Source: Intoshia linei (Eukaryota > Orthonectida > Rhopaluridae). From it: 20,204 bases of DNA. The position numbers and the translations under genes are program-made. Below are positions 9,884-18,600 of the stretch, piece by piece. The DNA lies in NCBI GenBank assembly GCA_001642005.1, contig LWCA01000691.1:1-20204 (forward strand). The letters run 5' to 3'. A model generated the notes under the pieces. That model had not been told where the DNA came from and did no database searches. It was given only the letters and a program-made list of their open reading frames with translations. Positions within the stretch are counted from its first letter, which is position 1, and every line of letters starts with the position of its first letter.

Positions 9884-10233
9884 GATTCTAGGGCTTTTTC
9901 ATTAAACTAAAGAGTAATTTGGGGTTTTGGCCCTAAAGATTTAAATTATTTTTTTTTAATTTAAATTTATGATAATATTATGATTTTAAAATTTGTATCA
10001 AAGTATATATTTTTTTTATATTCTCGATCTCGTTTGATTTTCAAAAAAAAGAATTTTGGGCTATTTGACCAGTAAGAGGTAAGTTTGGAAGGTCGAAATT
10101 TATTTTGCTAACAACCAGGAAAAAACTGTAATTGAAATGTGAACTTTATAAAATTCTAAGACTGGTAGTTAATGAAATAAACGGTAACAGACACACAAAC
10201 AAATATTGCATACCATATTATATAACTAAGGAT
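9884..10233 (-). repeat. R1 right inverted terminal arm
   Basis: Reverse complement of the left arm; the tip reads ...ATATTATATAACTAAGGAT on the plus strand. Similarity to the left arm runs without a large gap through TAAGACTGGTAGTT, GGAAAAAACTGTAATTG and GTAATTTGGGGTTTTGGC. Confidence 0.8.
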
Positions 10234-10639
10234 TTAAAAGGATCAACCCTACGTCAATAGTTATTGTTAAATATTTTTATTGCGATATATTCTTAATATT
10301 ACATAAATGAACAGATTGAGAACTAATGTTTTGATTCTTAGATACGTGTGACACCTTAATCTACATATATAATATCGTATAATATTTTTGATTAAACAAA
10401 ATATAGAATGACATTTATTAGTACAATGTCTATGTATTGCGCTGCAAGTAATACATACTGGGCGTTTTTAATTATGTTTTAGATAAATTTGAAAACCCTC
10501 TATGTTCGGCATTTTTGCAATTTTAATCTCAATTTAAAAATAACGACGTGATTGAAAAATAATATTGATATTAAGTTGACCAGCTCATTCAGACGAACAA
10601 GATAATGTATTTATCATAATTGCATATTTTTGGTGTTGT
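10234..10639. other. Stretch between R1 and the hAT element, no gene seen
   Basis: About 400 bp of AT-rich DNA without an open frame, splice-supported exon, or repeat copy that I can identify. Confidence 0.45.
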
Positions 10640-10647
10640 ACTGTGTT
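10640..10647. repeat. hAT target-site duplication, left copy
   Basis: ACTGTGTT directly before the element tip CAGAACCG; identical to 11535-11542. Confidence 0.92.
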
Positions 10648-10661
10648 CAGAACCGTCTTAA

Positions 10662-10722
10662 GCCACTTCGTGGCGTGGGCTAAGCAAAGGGCCGGAGGCC
10701 CTTTAAAATTTCGAGCGAAGCG
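10662..10722. repeat. Cluster of subterminal hairpins in the hAT element
   Basis: Three near-adjacent short palindromes: GCCAC-TTC-GTGGC (10662-10674), AAAGGGCC-GGA-GGCCCTTT (10686-10704) and TTCG-AG-CGAA followed by GCGA (about 10710-10722). hAT transposases bind repeated subterminal motifs, so these may be binding sites; that role is inferred. Confidence 0.5.
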
Positions 10723-10936
10723 ATAAAAAAATTAGGTCCCCTGTTTAGAAGACAGGGCATACTGTTGGTTGGAGATTTAGATTCTCATTTCAATAAAATC
10801 ATTAAAAGATACCATGTAGGTTTCTATTAATTTTTATTTCTATTACAAAAACCTATTTACATTAATTAATGAACAAAGTTTACTTTTTCGTTTGAAAATA
10901 TGCACAATGCAGTCACAAAAAAATCTTGACAATTCT

Positions 10937-11330
10937 TCACAAATGTTGTTTTCTCACTTTTTTCTGAGAGAAATCAGATATATTATCAAAACTGATATCA
11001 TTTTCAAATAATATTAAGGAGAGCGCATTCAAACGAGGTTGAGCTAAGCAATTTCGAAGTTCATTCTTAATTATTTTTAGTTTAATAAAAGTTCTTTCAC
11101 ATTTGCAATTTGCAACCATAATTGAAAGAAACATTCTCATGCAGATTTCAATATTAGAAAATAGTTTTTACAAAGTGTATCATATTTTATAACTTTATAC
11201 ATAACAAAAATGTTATTGCCTGTTTTTTCCAAATCTTTGCTATAAGCTGCTATAAGGTTATCACACGAAGTATTCAACTCATCATGCGACATCACATTTA
11301 ACATTTCACAGAACTTTGATTCTTTAAACT
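10937..11330 (-). pseudogene. hAT transposase C-terminal (dimerisation) remnant, ZMYM1-like
   Basis: Minus strand. The last 67 codons (10937-11140, uninterrupted) hold CKCERTFIKLKIIKNELR and PRLNALSLILFENDI, matching the hAT C-terminal dimerisation block whose usual form is ASCERSFSKLKLIKNYLRSxMxxxRLxxLALLxxE. Just upstream, FSNIEICMRMFLSI continues the expected sequence in the same frame, and further up a shifted frame shows CEMLNVMSHDELN-like residues. The catalytic RNase H-like core and the BED/TTF zinc finger are absent, so it is not an active transposase. Confidence 0.8.
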
Positions 11331-11534
11331 ATTATCTTTCTAACTATTTGAATTGCCACACTTTAAAACTTATAAACTGTTTCTTAAAATATAAATGTTA
11401 AGTATTTTTTAATAAATTGGGGCCTCTTTTTAAGATATTAATTTAAAGTATTTTAATCATTTGGGGGCCTTTTTAATGAGTGGCCTTGGGCTACAGCCCA
11501 TATTGCCCATGTAAACGCCCTTAAAACGGCTCTG

Positions 11535-11542
11535 ACTGTGTT
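11535..11542. repeat. hAT target-site duplication, right copy
   Basis: ACTGTGTT directly after the element tip CGGCTCTG; identical to 10640-10647, implying a not very old insertion. Confidence 0.92.
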
Positions 11543-12082
11543 ATCATTAATGTAAATAATAAAATACAAAATAAATAAACATTCTGTTTGAATAATGTAT
11601 TTATAAGTAATAATGTAAATGTTTTTAAAATACACATTTAAAATTTATGTAGGTCAAAACCTTCATCTTATGAATTAAAATGGTGTGTTATGCAATATTC
11701 AATATTTTCATTATTGTTATAAAATATTACCTAAGCATCAAAAAAACTTGCCATCACTAATAAAACCATATATGAAACTATTAAATAAATATTTGTTAAA
11801 CTTTACTTGAAAAACGTTGTAGTTGACGTAGAAAGCTGCAAATTAGTCATGTCTAACATACACGTGTCTTTACAAACGTGTTTGTATAACATATTGCATC
11901 TTGACTTTTTATTAGTAGTTTAATAGTACATAGTTATACACGTAGTACTTTATCGTTAAATCGTATTACACCAGATTCCATTCATCCTTTTTAATACGTT
12001 AGGTTTGTAAATGCATAGACAATTAAAATTATCGATAAAAGACTAGTGAACATTACACTTTTTAAATACCGAGAAAGTGACA
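11543..12082. other. Upstream region of acyltransferase copy B, no gene seen
   Basis: AT-rich, no open frame beyond short chance ones. It should contain the copy B promoter and leader. No clear TATA box stands out from the background. Confidence 0.4.
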
Positions 12083-13462
12083 ATGCAAGATCTTCCAATA
12101 AAAATAGCATATATATCGACATTATGTCTGTTTCTGTTTACCACGTCTAGTAAAAGAAAAAGAATAATTTATTCTGGAGCATATTTTATACTAAATTTTT
12201 TAATTTTCTATAATAATTTGTTTTATTTTGTAGGGCCAATAGTAAACATGATGCTAATTTATACAATAATGAAATTTAGCGGCGAACATTCAATTTTTCG
12301 ATCCAATATTTATTATATCGTTTTGATTTGGACTTTGTTTTGGTCTATAAAGATGAACAATACTCCAGGAATAGATATTTATGATTCTCTAAGATATGCT
12401 GCAGTAATGATAATGTTTACAAGAATGCTTTCTACAGTTGTTTACTTGTGTCCAAATATTGGTAATAATTTAAAACTGAAAACGCGTAATAATCAAAAGG
12501 AAAAAAACCAAGACGACGGAAAAAGTGGCATTGATGGAAGGAAAATGATATCTTCATTTAAAGAAATGTTTTATTATCAAACTAGTATTGTCGGGATAAA
12601 CGTAGGTCCAATTTTTAATTATCAAGAATTTACGAGTACAATGAATCCAAGTAAACGACATTTTAATTATTTTAAAATTTTGGACGCTTTTGTGACAAAT
12701 ACAATTGGAGATTTAATATACGAATATGCCGGCTCAGTAGATAATGTACTTTCCGATAATTATTTTCAAAATACAACAATTACTGAAACGCTAATCTACA
12801 TAACTTTAATATCAATTGCATTCAGATTTCGTTTGAATAGTGCATTCAGTTTGGGTGAAATAATTATGAATGCTTGTGGTGTAGAGGTTTACAACAAAAA
12901 CGATCCAAAATGTGAAAAAAATAAATGGATAAACGGCATGGATTTTAAAAATTATTTGTGCAAAAATTCCTTCCGTAGTGCAATGCGTGCCTGGAACATG
13001 TCTATTCAACTATGGATTTATCGATGTTTTTACAAAATGCTAAACTTACATAAATTGAACAGAAATATTGCATTGGTAATAGTTATTGCTTTTAATATGG
13101 TTTGGCATGGTCCGTATCTAGCCTATTTTATGGCAGGTTCCGTTTTTTTATTCAGTACGATTATACAAGATTGCATAATAAATATGTATTCAAATTCAAA
13201 AAATATAAAGACGGAGGCATCGAATGTTAAAGATTTAAAGGAATGCTGGAATTTGATTAGGAAAGGAAACGTCAATTTTGACATTGTTTTTAATTTAATT
13301 TTATGGATAACTACTCAAACCACTGTCGATTTTATCATTGTGGCTCTATTTACCACCAATGTATCAATTGTTTGGAAATTATGGAAATTTCTTTATTTTT
13401 ATCCTCTCATTATGTGGATGCTTTTACTTTTATTTATTAAATTGGTACGAAGCTACAAGTAG
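12083..13462 (+). CDS. MBOAT lysophospholipid acyltransferase, MBOAT7/farjavit-like (copy B)
   Basis: A 459-residue membrane protein from one exon, close in length to the MBOAT7 family norm. Hydrophobic helices fill the N-terminal third (KIAYISTLCLFLF, IVNMMLIYTIM). TSIVGINVGPIFNYQEF, NSAFSLGEIIMNACG, the putative catalytic Asn305 in AWNMSIQLWIYR and His342 in VWHGPY (37 apart, as in copy A) mark an intact acyltransferase. The frame is open to a GTG at 12077; the ATG at 12083, with A at -3, is the likely start. Residues around the two catalytic motifs (WNMSIQLWIYRCFYKMLNLH) are identical in A and B, while flanking loops differ. This indicates a tandem duplication older than the R1 and hAT insertions in between. 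A basic, charged loop replaces the Asn/Ser-rich loop of copy A. Acyl donor and lysolipid specificity cannot be read from the sequence. Confidence 0.9.
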   Translation: MQDLPIKIAYISTLCLFLFTTSSKRKRIIYSGAYFILNFLIFYNNLFYFVGPIVNMMLIYTIMKFSGEHSIFRSNIYYIVLIWTLFWSIKMNNTPGIDIYDSLRYAAVMIMFTRMLSTVVYLCPNIGNNLKLKTRNNQKEKNQDDGKSGIDGRKMISSFKEMFYYQTSIVGINVGPIFNYQEFTSTMNPSKRHFNYFKILDAFVTNTIGDLIYEYAGSVDNVLSDNYFQNTTITETLIYITLISIAFRFRLNSAFSLGEIIMNACGVEVYNKNDPKCEKNKWINGMDFKNYLCKNSFRSAMRAWNMSIQLWIYRCFYKMLNLHKLNRNIALVIVIAFNMVWHGPYLAYFMAGSVFLFSTIIQDCIINMYSNSKNIKTEASNVKDLKECWNLIRKGNVNFDIVFNLILWITTQTTVDFIIVALFTTNVSIVWKLWKFLYFYPLIMWMLLLLFIKLVRSYK

Positions 13463-13501
13463 TTTTGTTAGATTTCAGCAAATATATAAATATTTTTGAA
13501 T

Positions 13502-13507
13502 AATAAA
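13502..13507 (+). promoter_or_regulatory. Poly(A) signal of acyltransferase copy B
   Basis: AATAAA 40 nt after the copy B stop codon, followed by a T-rich stretch (13540-13570) suited to a cleavage region. Confidence 0.6.
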
Positions 13508-13569
13508 GTTAAACATGTATGTATTAATCTTGAGAATATATTGTTTTCTTTTTGTATTATTTTTTTCAA

Positions 13570-14002
13570 ACGTTTACTTCTTTCTCCTAATTATATTAAT
13601 AATAATTGAGCAAATTTATACCATTATGACGAAATTATTTATCAAATAGTTTTATCAAATTTTAAAAATAAAAATTTAGGAAAAATAAATTGAGATTGTG
13701 TCCCGTTTATTTAAGAGCTCACTTGAGAAAGATACTTGAACCATACAAAAATAATTTTTTATAAAATAAATTTTAATAACATTCTAAAAATTTTAAATTT
13801 AATTAATTTAAAAAAAAATTAACATGTAAATATAAAATTTTATATATAATCTATGTTATGTTTTAGATAATGAATATTACGCAATATAAGTTCTATATTT
13901 AAAATAAGACTATTTAGTTTTGTACAAATATATTATCAATCAATAACTAGTTCATCGAGGTGAACTTTACATTTATAATAATTACTGGATTGAATATTAC
14001 AC
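13570..14002. other. Intergenic stretch, possibly including an eroded LTR
   Basis: AT-rich with no gene. On the minus strand the sequence just beyond the integrase relic reads GCGGAGG then TGTAATATTC (about 14002), which resembles a polypurine tract followed by an LTR start. No second LTR exists here to define its length. Confidence 0.3.
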
Positions 14003-14800
14003 CTCCGCAACAAATCAATTTTCCGTTAGAAATCTTTGAGGTTTTTTGCATTTCTCACGATCACGTAGTTTGTACAAGGACTGTTGTTTATTATTTCGAT
14101 GATTTATTGGAGTAAAATGTTTTGTAAAATATGAAGGAGATTGAATGTGTGCATCAAAATTTTTTTTTATTCTTTTATTGTGGAGATTCTTTTGGAACTC
14201 GATTTGATCCATTAACTTAATTCTATCAAATTTTTTATTGTTGTACATATCATATCCTAAGACTACATAAGTAGGAGGAACCCCTGTACGTGCAAATGTG
14301 GTAGATCGTAAACCCATCAAAACACATGGTAATAATACATCCCATTGATTATTATCATTCAATATACGTAATCTTTCTCGTATTGTTCTATTCATACGTT
14401 CTACCAATCCATTTTGATGGTGTTGATAGGGTGCAGAATGAGTTTTGTCTATTTTATATAGTTTACATAATCTGGACATCAGCACATCACATCAGCCTCG
14501 AATTGTTGCGCACCATCAAAATGAATTTGTTTAGGCGGACCATATCTTGAAATTATGTGAGATAACAATACATCAACAATCGAAACAGCATCAATGTTGC
14601 ATAAGGGCGCAGCTTTTATCCAACCAGAAAAATGGTCTACCATCACTAGAATATATCGGTTCAATCTTGTGGTTTCAGGTAACGGCCCTAACACATCCAC
14701 TTGCCAAAAGTCATTAAAATTAAGAGTTTGTACATGATTTAATTTATTCCACTTATTATGATTCTTATGTTTATTTGAACTACAGTCTTAAGAAAATTCT
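14003..14800 (-). pseudogene. Ty3/gypsy-type retrotransposon integrase relic
   Basis: Two minus-strand frames. 14479-14700 holds the start of the integrase core (DVLGPLPETT, VMVDHFSGW, then HFDGAQQFEADV with the second acidic residue), and the same frame continues upstream to about 14790 with HKNHNKWNK. 14015-14485 holds HQNGLVERMNRTIRERL, the region of the third acidic residue, and the C-terminal tail. The D, D and E positions are recognisable, but a frame change near 14480 breaks the protein. The reverse transcriptase, RNase H, protease and gag regions are missing, and the zinc-binding part is degraded. An immobile, truncated 3' pol fragment. Confidence 0.85.
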
Positions 14801-14821
14801 TATAATTATATATATAATACT

Positions 14822-14908
14822 TAAATTCTAAGACTGGTAGTTATTTCAATAAAGTGAAACATACACACAAAAACAAAAATCGCGTAACATATTATATAAG
14901 TTAGGATA
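14822..14908 (-). repeat. Truncated R1 end (right-end orientation)
   Basis: AAATTCTAAGACTGGTAGTT, ATACACACAAA, CGCGTAACATATTATATAAG and TTAGGAT match the tip of the R1 right arm at 10150-10233. Only the outer ~87 bp remain. It abuts the integrase relic on one side and R2 on the other. Confidence 0.75.
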
Positions 14909-14919
14909 TTCAAAATGAT

Positions 14920-15278
14920 AAAATAGGTTTTTATAATTTGAATTTTTCTAAAATTTATGCTATTTATGACAATTTTTAGGATTGGACTGTTTTTACTTTA
15001 TTTTAATATTATACACACATTTTGTCTAATAAAATTGGACTGTTTTTACTTTATTTTTAATATTATACACACATTCTGTCTAATAAAATTAAAAACATGG
15101 GATAACAATTTTTTTGAAAATTCTTAACGCAAATGTTAACAAACAAAAAATTAAGATGGAATAATTCACTTTAAAGTAAAAAGTAATGTGATATGATAGT
15201 TCCACCAGAAACAAGTTTGTGAACCTCTCCTTTAAAGGATTGATAATAGTGAATAGTAGGATTTTTAAGTTAGATTTT
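14920..15278 (+). repeat. Dispersed repeat R2, second copy
   Basis: Same orientation and landmark order as 8313-8626. It differs by small indels and by one internal 53-bp tandem duplication. It lies just outside an R1 tip here, whereas the other copy lies deep inside R1. Confidence 0.75.
14981..15087 (+). repeat. 53-bp tandem duplication within R2
   Basis: ATTGGACTGTTTTTACTTTA begins at 14981 and again at 15034, and both units run through ATATTATACACACATT(T/C)TGTCTAATAAA. The copy at 8313 has a single unit, so the duplication happened in this copy. Confidence 0.8.
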
Positions 15279-15470
15279 TTTGATAAAATAAAAATATGCC
15301 GTTAGATAAGCATAAAAATAAAATCGTTTTTGTAGATTACCGCAGCAAATGTAATATAATTTAAATAAATAAAATTTATTTTACATCCATAAACTAATAT
15401 TGACAAACTCTAAATATATTCTGCTATTTACTATAAAGTATTTGTTTTAATTGAGATAACTCATATTTAA

Positions 15471-15668
15471 ATGTCGAAAATATTCAAGTATATAAAAATT
15501 TAAATATAAAATTCATTTGTAGAGTCGAGATAGAACGGCATAAGTTGAATAAAGAAAAATTAAATGTACCCTTTTAAATCTATCAAAAGTGAATGAATAT
15601 ATTTTTAGATTTTAAGATCAAAACCTATTACTAAATATCTTATCGAAGGTTTAGAAAATTATTACGAT
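15471..15668 (+). CDS. First three small exons of the aspartic protease (propeptide)
   Basis: Three tiny exons of 17, 43 and 60 nt. ATG at 15471 follows directly after an in-frame TAA. Joining phases are 2, 0 and 0 and all agree. The second encodes a basic RHKLNKEKL run like the propeptide segment that plugs A1 active sites, the third ends GLENYYD just before the mature STYVGKFEIGTP. The third exon is well supported; the first (six codons) rests only on phase and splice dinucleotides. An unseen upstream exon with a signal peptide is possible. Confidence 0.5.
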
Positions 15669-18600
15669 GTAACATTATATACTAAATGTGTTATTACTAT
15701 GATACAGTACATTTTGTATTGTTTTATTGATAAATTTAGTCTACTTATGTTGGCAAGTTTGAGATCGGCACACCTTCCGTAACTATGTTATTATGTGTAG
15801 ATACAGGTTCTTCAGATGTTTGGATTCCTGCAGGAGGTTCCACTTATAGTGATGGGAAGACTGGTAACATTTTTCTTGATGATTTATTCTTTGTACCAGT
15901 GGTTCTCAACCCGTATTCCGCAAAATTTATTAGGGTTTCGTGAAATATAAATGCGATACTTTTCAATTTAATGTTTTTTAAAATTAAAGTTGTTTTAAAT
16001 TTTACATAAATATATTGTTTAATAAAAATATCTAATATATAAAACCTTTGTAAAAAATATCAAGCCCAAATTTCTCATTGAGAAGTAAAAATATATTTCA
16101 TTATTAAAAATCAAATTGTTTTATATATGCCACATGTCAAAAAAAATTTTGATCATGTTTTTAGGTGCCGCGATTTTCTGAAATTTCATAAGGGTTCCAC
16201 GCAGTAAAAAAGGTTGAGAAACACTGCTTCGTACAAACAACAGCTAGCTCTGACAAATGCGATTTTTTAATTTATTTACAATGAGTGAAGATGTTTTCTA
16301 TTTATATCAATGATTCCCAACGTGGGGCGTGCGCACCACCGGTGGGGTTTGTGAATATTTTGTTGGGCTTTAAAAATTTTAGAAAAAAAAATAATTGATT
16401 AGTTATCAATGATCATTGACCACATCAAATTTATATCAGGAATTTATCATATTTCACTTTAAAGTTATAACTTATAACTACTATTGAAACACAGTAGTAA
16501 ACTTAACCGGGTAATGGTACAACAATGGTAATTTTTGAACAAGATAAACTAAACTTTGGTAAATTCGCATAGTTTTGATAGACTAAAAATATTTACACTA
16601 AACTCAAAAATCATAAATTAATTCGGTTTATTGTATGTTCAATTTAAGTATATTAGTAGTGTTGTGTACGATGACTTCACAGATTGTGATCAAAGATTTT
16701 AATTTAAAAACAATGTTTTCAACGATATTTTAATTCTTGTATTTTTTGTTACTAGAATAATTTTAAATGTAGTTATTGTTATCTACATTACTATATTAAA
16801 TTTTAATTTTACCACAGTTTGTTGCGCAGTAATATATAAACATAAAAAATCTGTTAGGATACCACATGGAAATATTTGATATAAATTATGGGGGCGTAGA
16901 AATTTCGTAAGGATAAAAATGGGGCATGAAACTTATAAGGTTGGTAAACACTGATTTATATAGTCATGTTTGTACAATGAAGGTCATATTTGAATTTAAT
17001 ATGGTCATATTTTAAAATTGATGGTAATGATCGGAAATCATAGGAAATGAATATTAACTATGCCTTAGCTATATATGAGGCTTTTTGACCGTGAAGACGT
17101 CACTTTATCAGATTCAAAATTTTTGTGTGAGTTAACTAAATATAACCATCACATGTAATTTTATTTTAAATTTTAGAACTATTTTCATTTTTTCAAAAAA
17201 GGTAATCTGGGGTTTTGCTCATGAAAATACATTTTTTTGTGATTTTTGGATGTATAACATTGCCAAAGGGGGAGATAATAAGAAATATTTATAGCATAAT
17301 AGAAATATGCATACATAAATATAGATAAAACTTTCTAATTCCGGTTGCTTTGCTCTGACCTAATGTTATGAAATGTAAACTTATGTAGTGAGAACATTGA
17401 GGAAATGTAATAGAACTTTACCCAGACTAAGAAGATAATATAATTCATTTTTATATTCAATAACGTTTATTCTAGTTGAGAAAACTTTTGATACTTCAGA
17501 GTCTGCAACATATCTGGACCTGGCAGACACGTTTACTCTTAGTTATGGATCTGGGGATTGTACTGGTTATGTAGGAGAAGATGTCGTTCATGTATGTATC
17601 ATTTGTATATAATGTTGAACATTTAGATGGGCAAAGTATCCTTTCCACAAAAAATGGGATTTGCTACGTCTATTTCTGCTTATCCGTTTGAACATTCTTC
17701 TATGAATGGTATTCTAGGAGCTACTTTTAAATCAATATCAAATTTAAGCACAAATACATTCTTTATGAATCTATTTAATCACTATAAAATGAAGAAAACA
17801 TTTTCATTCTATTTAAATAAGTAATTCAAAAATTTTAAAAATCAGCTCTTAATTAGTAATTAATCAAATAATATAAATGTAATAATTATATTTTTAGTAG
17901 ACTAATTCCATGTGAAAACGACATATTTTTATAAAATTAGTAACCTGACTCTTTTTGATTTGACGATATATACATTAAAAAATCAGAAAATTGAATAATT
18001 TAAGAATCACCCTAAAAACCTAAAACTTTGAGGGTTTTGAAGGCATGACGACCACATTTATATATTGTATGAAAAAATGTATTGATCTTTTACGCCCATA
18101 TGCGAAATTAAAATATTTTTTGACATACTTTTGGCGCTGATTATACATAGTGTGTATTATTATATTTTTATAATTTCACATTTTAGTACGGATAGTGAAC
18201 ATAAAAGCGAATTGTTTTTGGGTGGCATTAACAATGACATAATTGACGGAGATCCAATATATGCCGACATAACACATGATCAATATTGGATGGTCGATTT
18301 AAACAAGTAAAATTTAAAATATTAAATGTATTGGTTAAATGTATTGTAATATATTATGGTAACGACAATGTAATTATGTTATTATGATTATGCATATATG
18401 TGGTAGGGTCATAGAGGGACCTAGGGTCATATTACATAAATACTATTCTAAATTAATAAGTGACGTTCGAAAAGTTATGGTATGATAAAAGTACTTTACA
18501 AAATTTGATGAGTTTTCAGTTTTCATTCACAAAACGTAAAAAATTCAAAACAAATAATTTAGGATTATGTTTCTAATTGATAAATATCCTTTTTACTGTG

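Larger units (their letters stand above)
7679..10233. mobile_element. R1: 2.55-kb non-autonomous element with ~350-bp inverted ends
   Basis: The left arm (7679-8036) and the right arm (9884-10233) are reverse complements of each other with moderate divergence. Shared landmarks from each tip inward: ATCCTTA, TTATATAATATG, AACTACCAGTCTTAGAA, TTTTATAAAGT, TTTCAATTACAGTTTTTTCC, TTTTAAAATCATAA, and CCAAAACCCCAAATTAC. The 1.85-kb middle contains no open frame of note and no transposase signature. It includes a block also found at 14920. No clear target-site duplication was seen at the tips, and the superfamily is unassigned. Other pieces of the same family occur at 1836, 14822, 17081 and 19641. It separates the two acyltransferase paralogues. 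Confidence 0.8.
10648..11534 (-). mobile_element. hAT-superfamily transposon, internally deleted (887 bp)
   Basis: It is bounded by a perfect 8-bp target duplication ACTGTGTT (10640-10647 and 11535-11542), the hAT hallmark. The tips are imperfect inverted repeats: left CAGAACCGTCTTAAG, right end complement CAGAGCCGTTTTAAG, 13 of 15 identical. Just inside the left tip lie short GC-rich hairpins. A residual minus-strand transposase C-terminus (10937-11330) shows this is a deletion derivative of an autonomous element, oriented on the minus strand. It cannot transpose by itself. Confidence 0.92.

Noticed and set aside
11453-11635. Minus-strand open frame spanning the hAT right end
   Set aside because: It crosses the transposon boundary and the target duplication, so it cannot be an old gene.
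12077-12082. GTG start two codons before the ATG of copy B
   Set aside because: A non-ATG start is unneeded in a eukaryote; the ATG at 12083 has A at -3.
14326-14550. Plus-strand 74-residue open frame
   Set aside because: Antisense shadow of the integrase relic.
17627-17824. Stand-alone 65-residue open frame starting with ATG
   Set aside because: It is exon 6 of the aspartic protease: an acceptor AG precedes the ATG, a GTAATT donor lies at 17821, and its residues (NGILG, FSFYLN) continue the family alignment.
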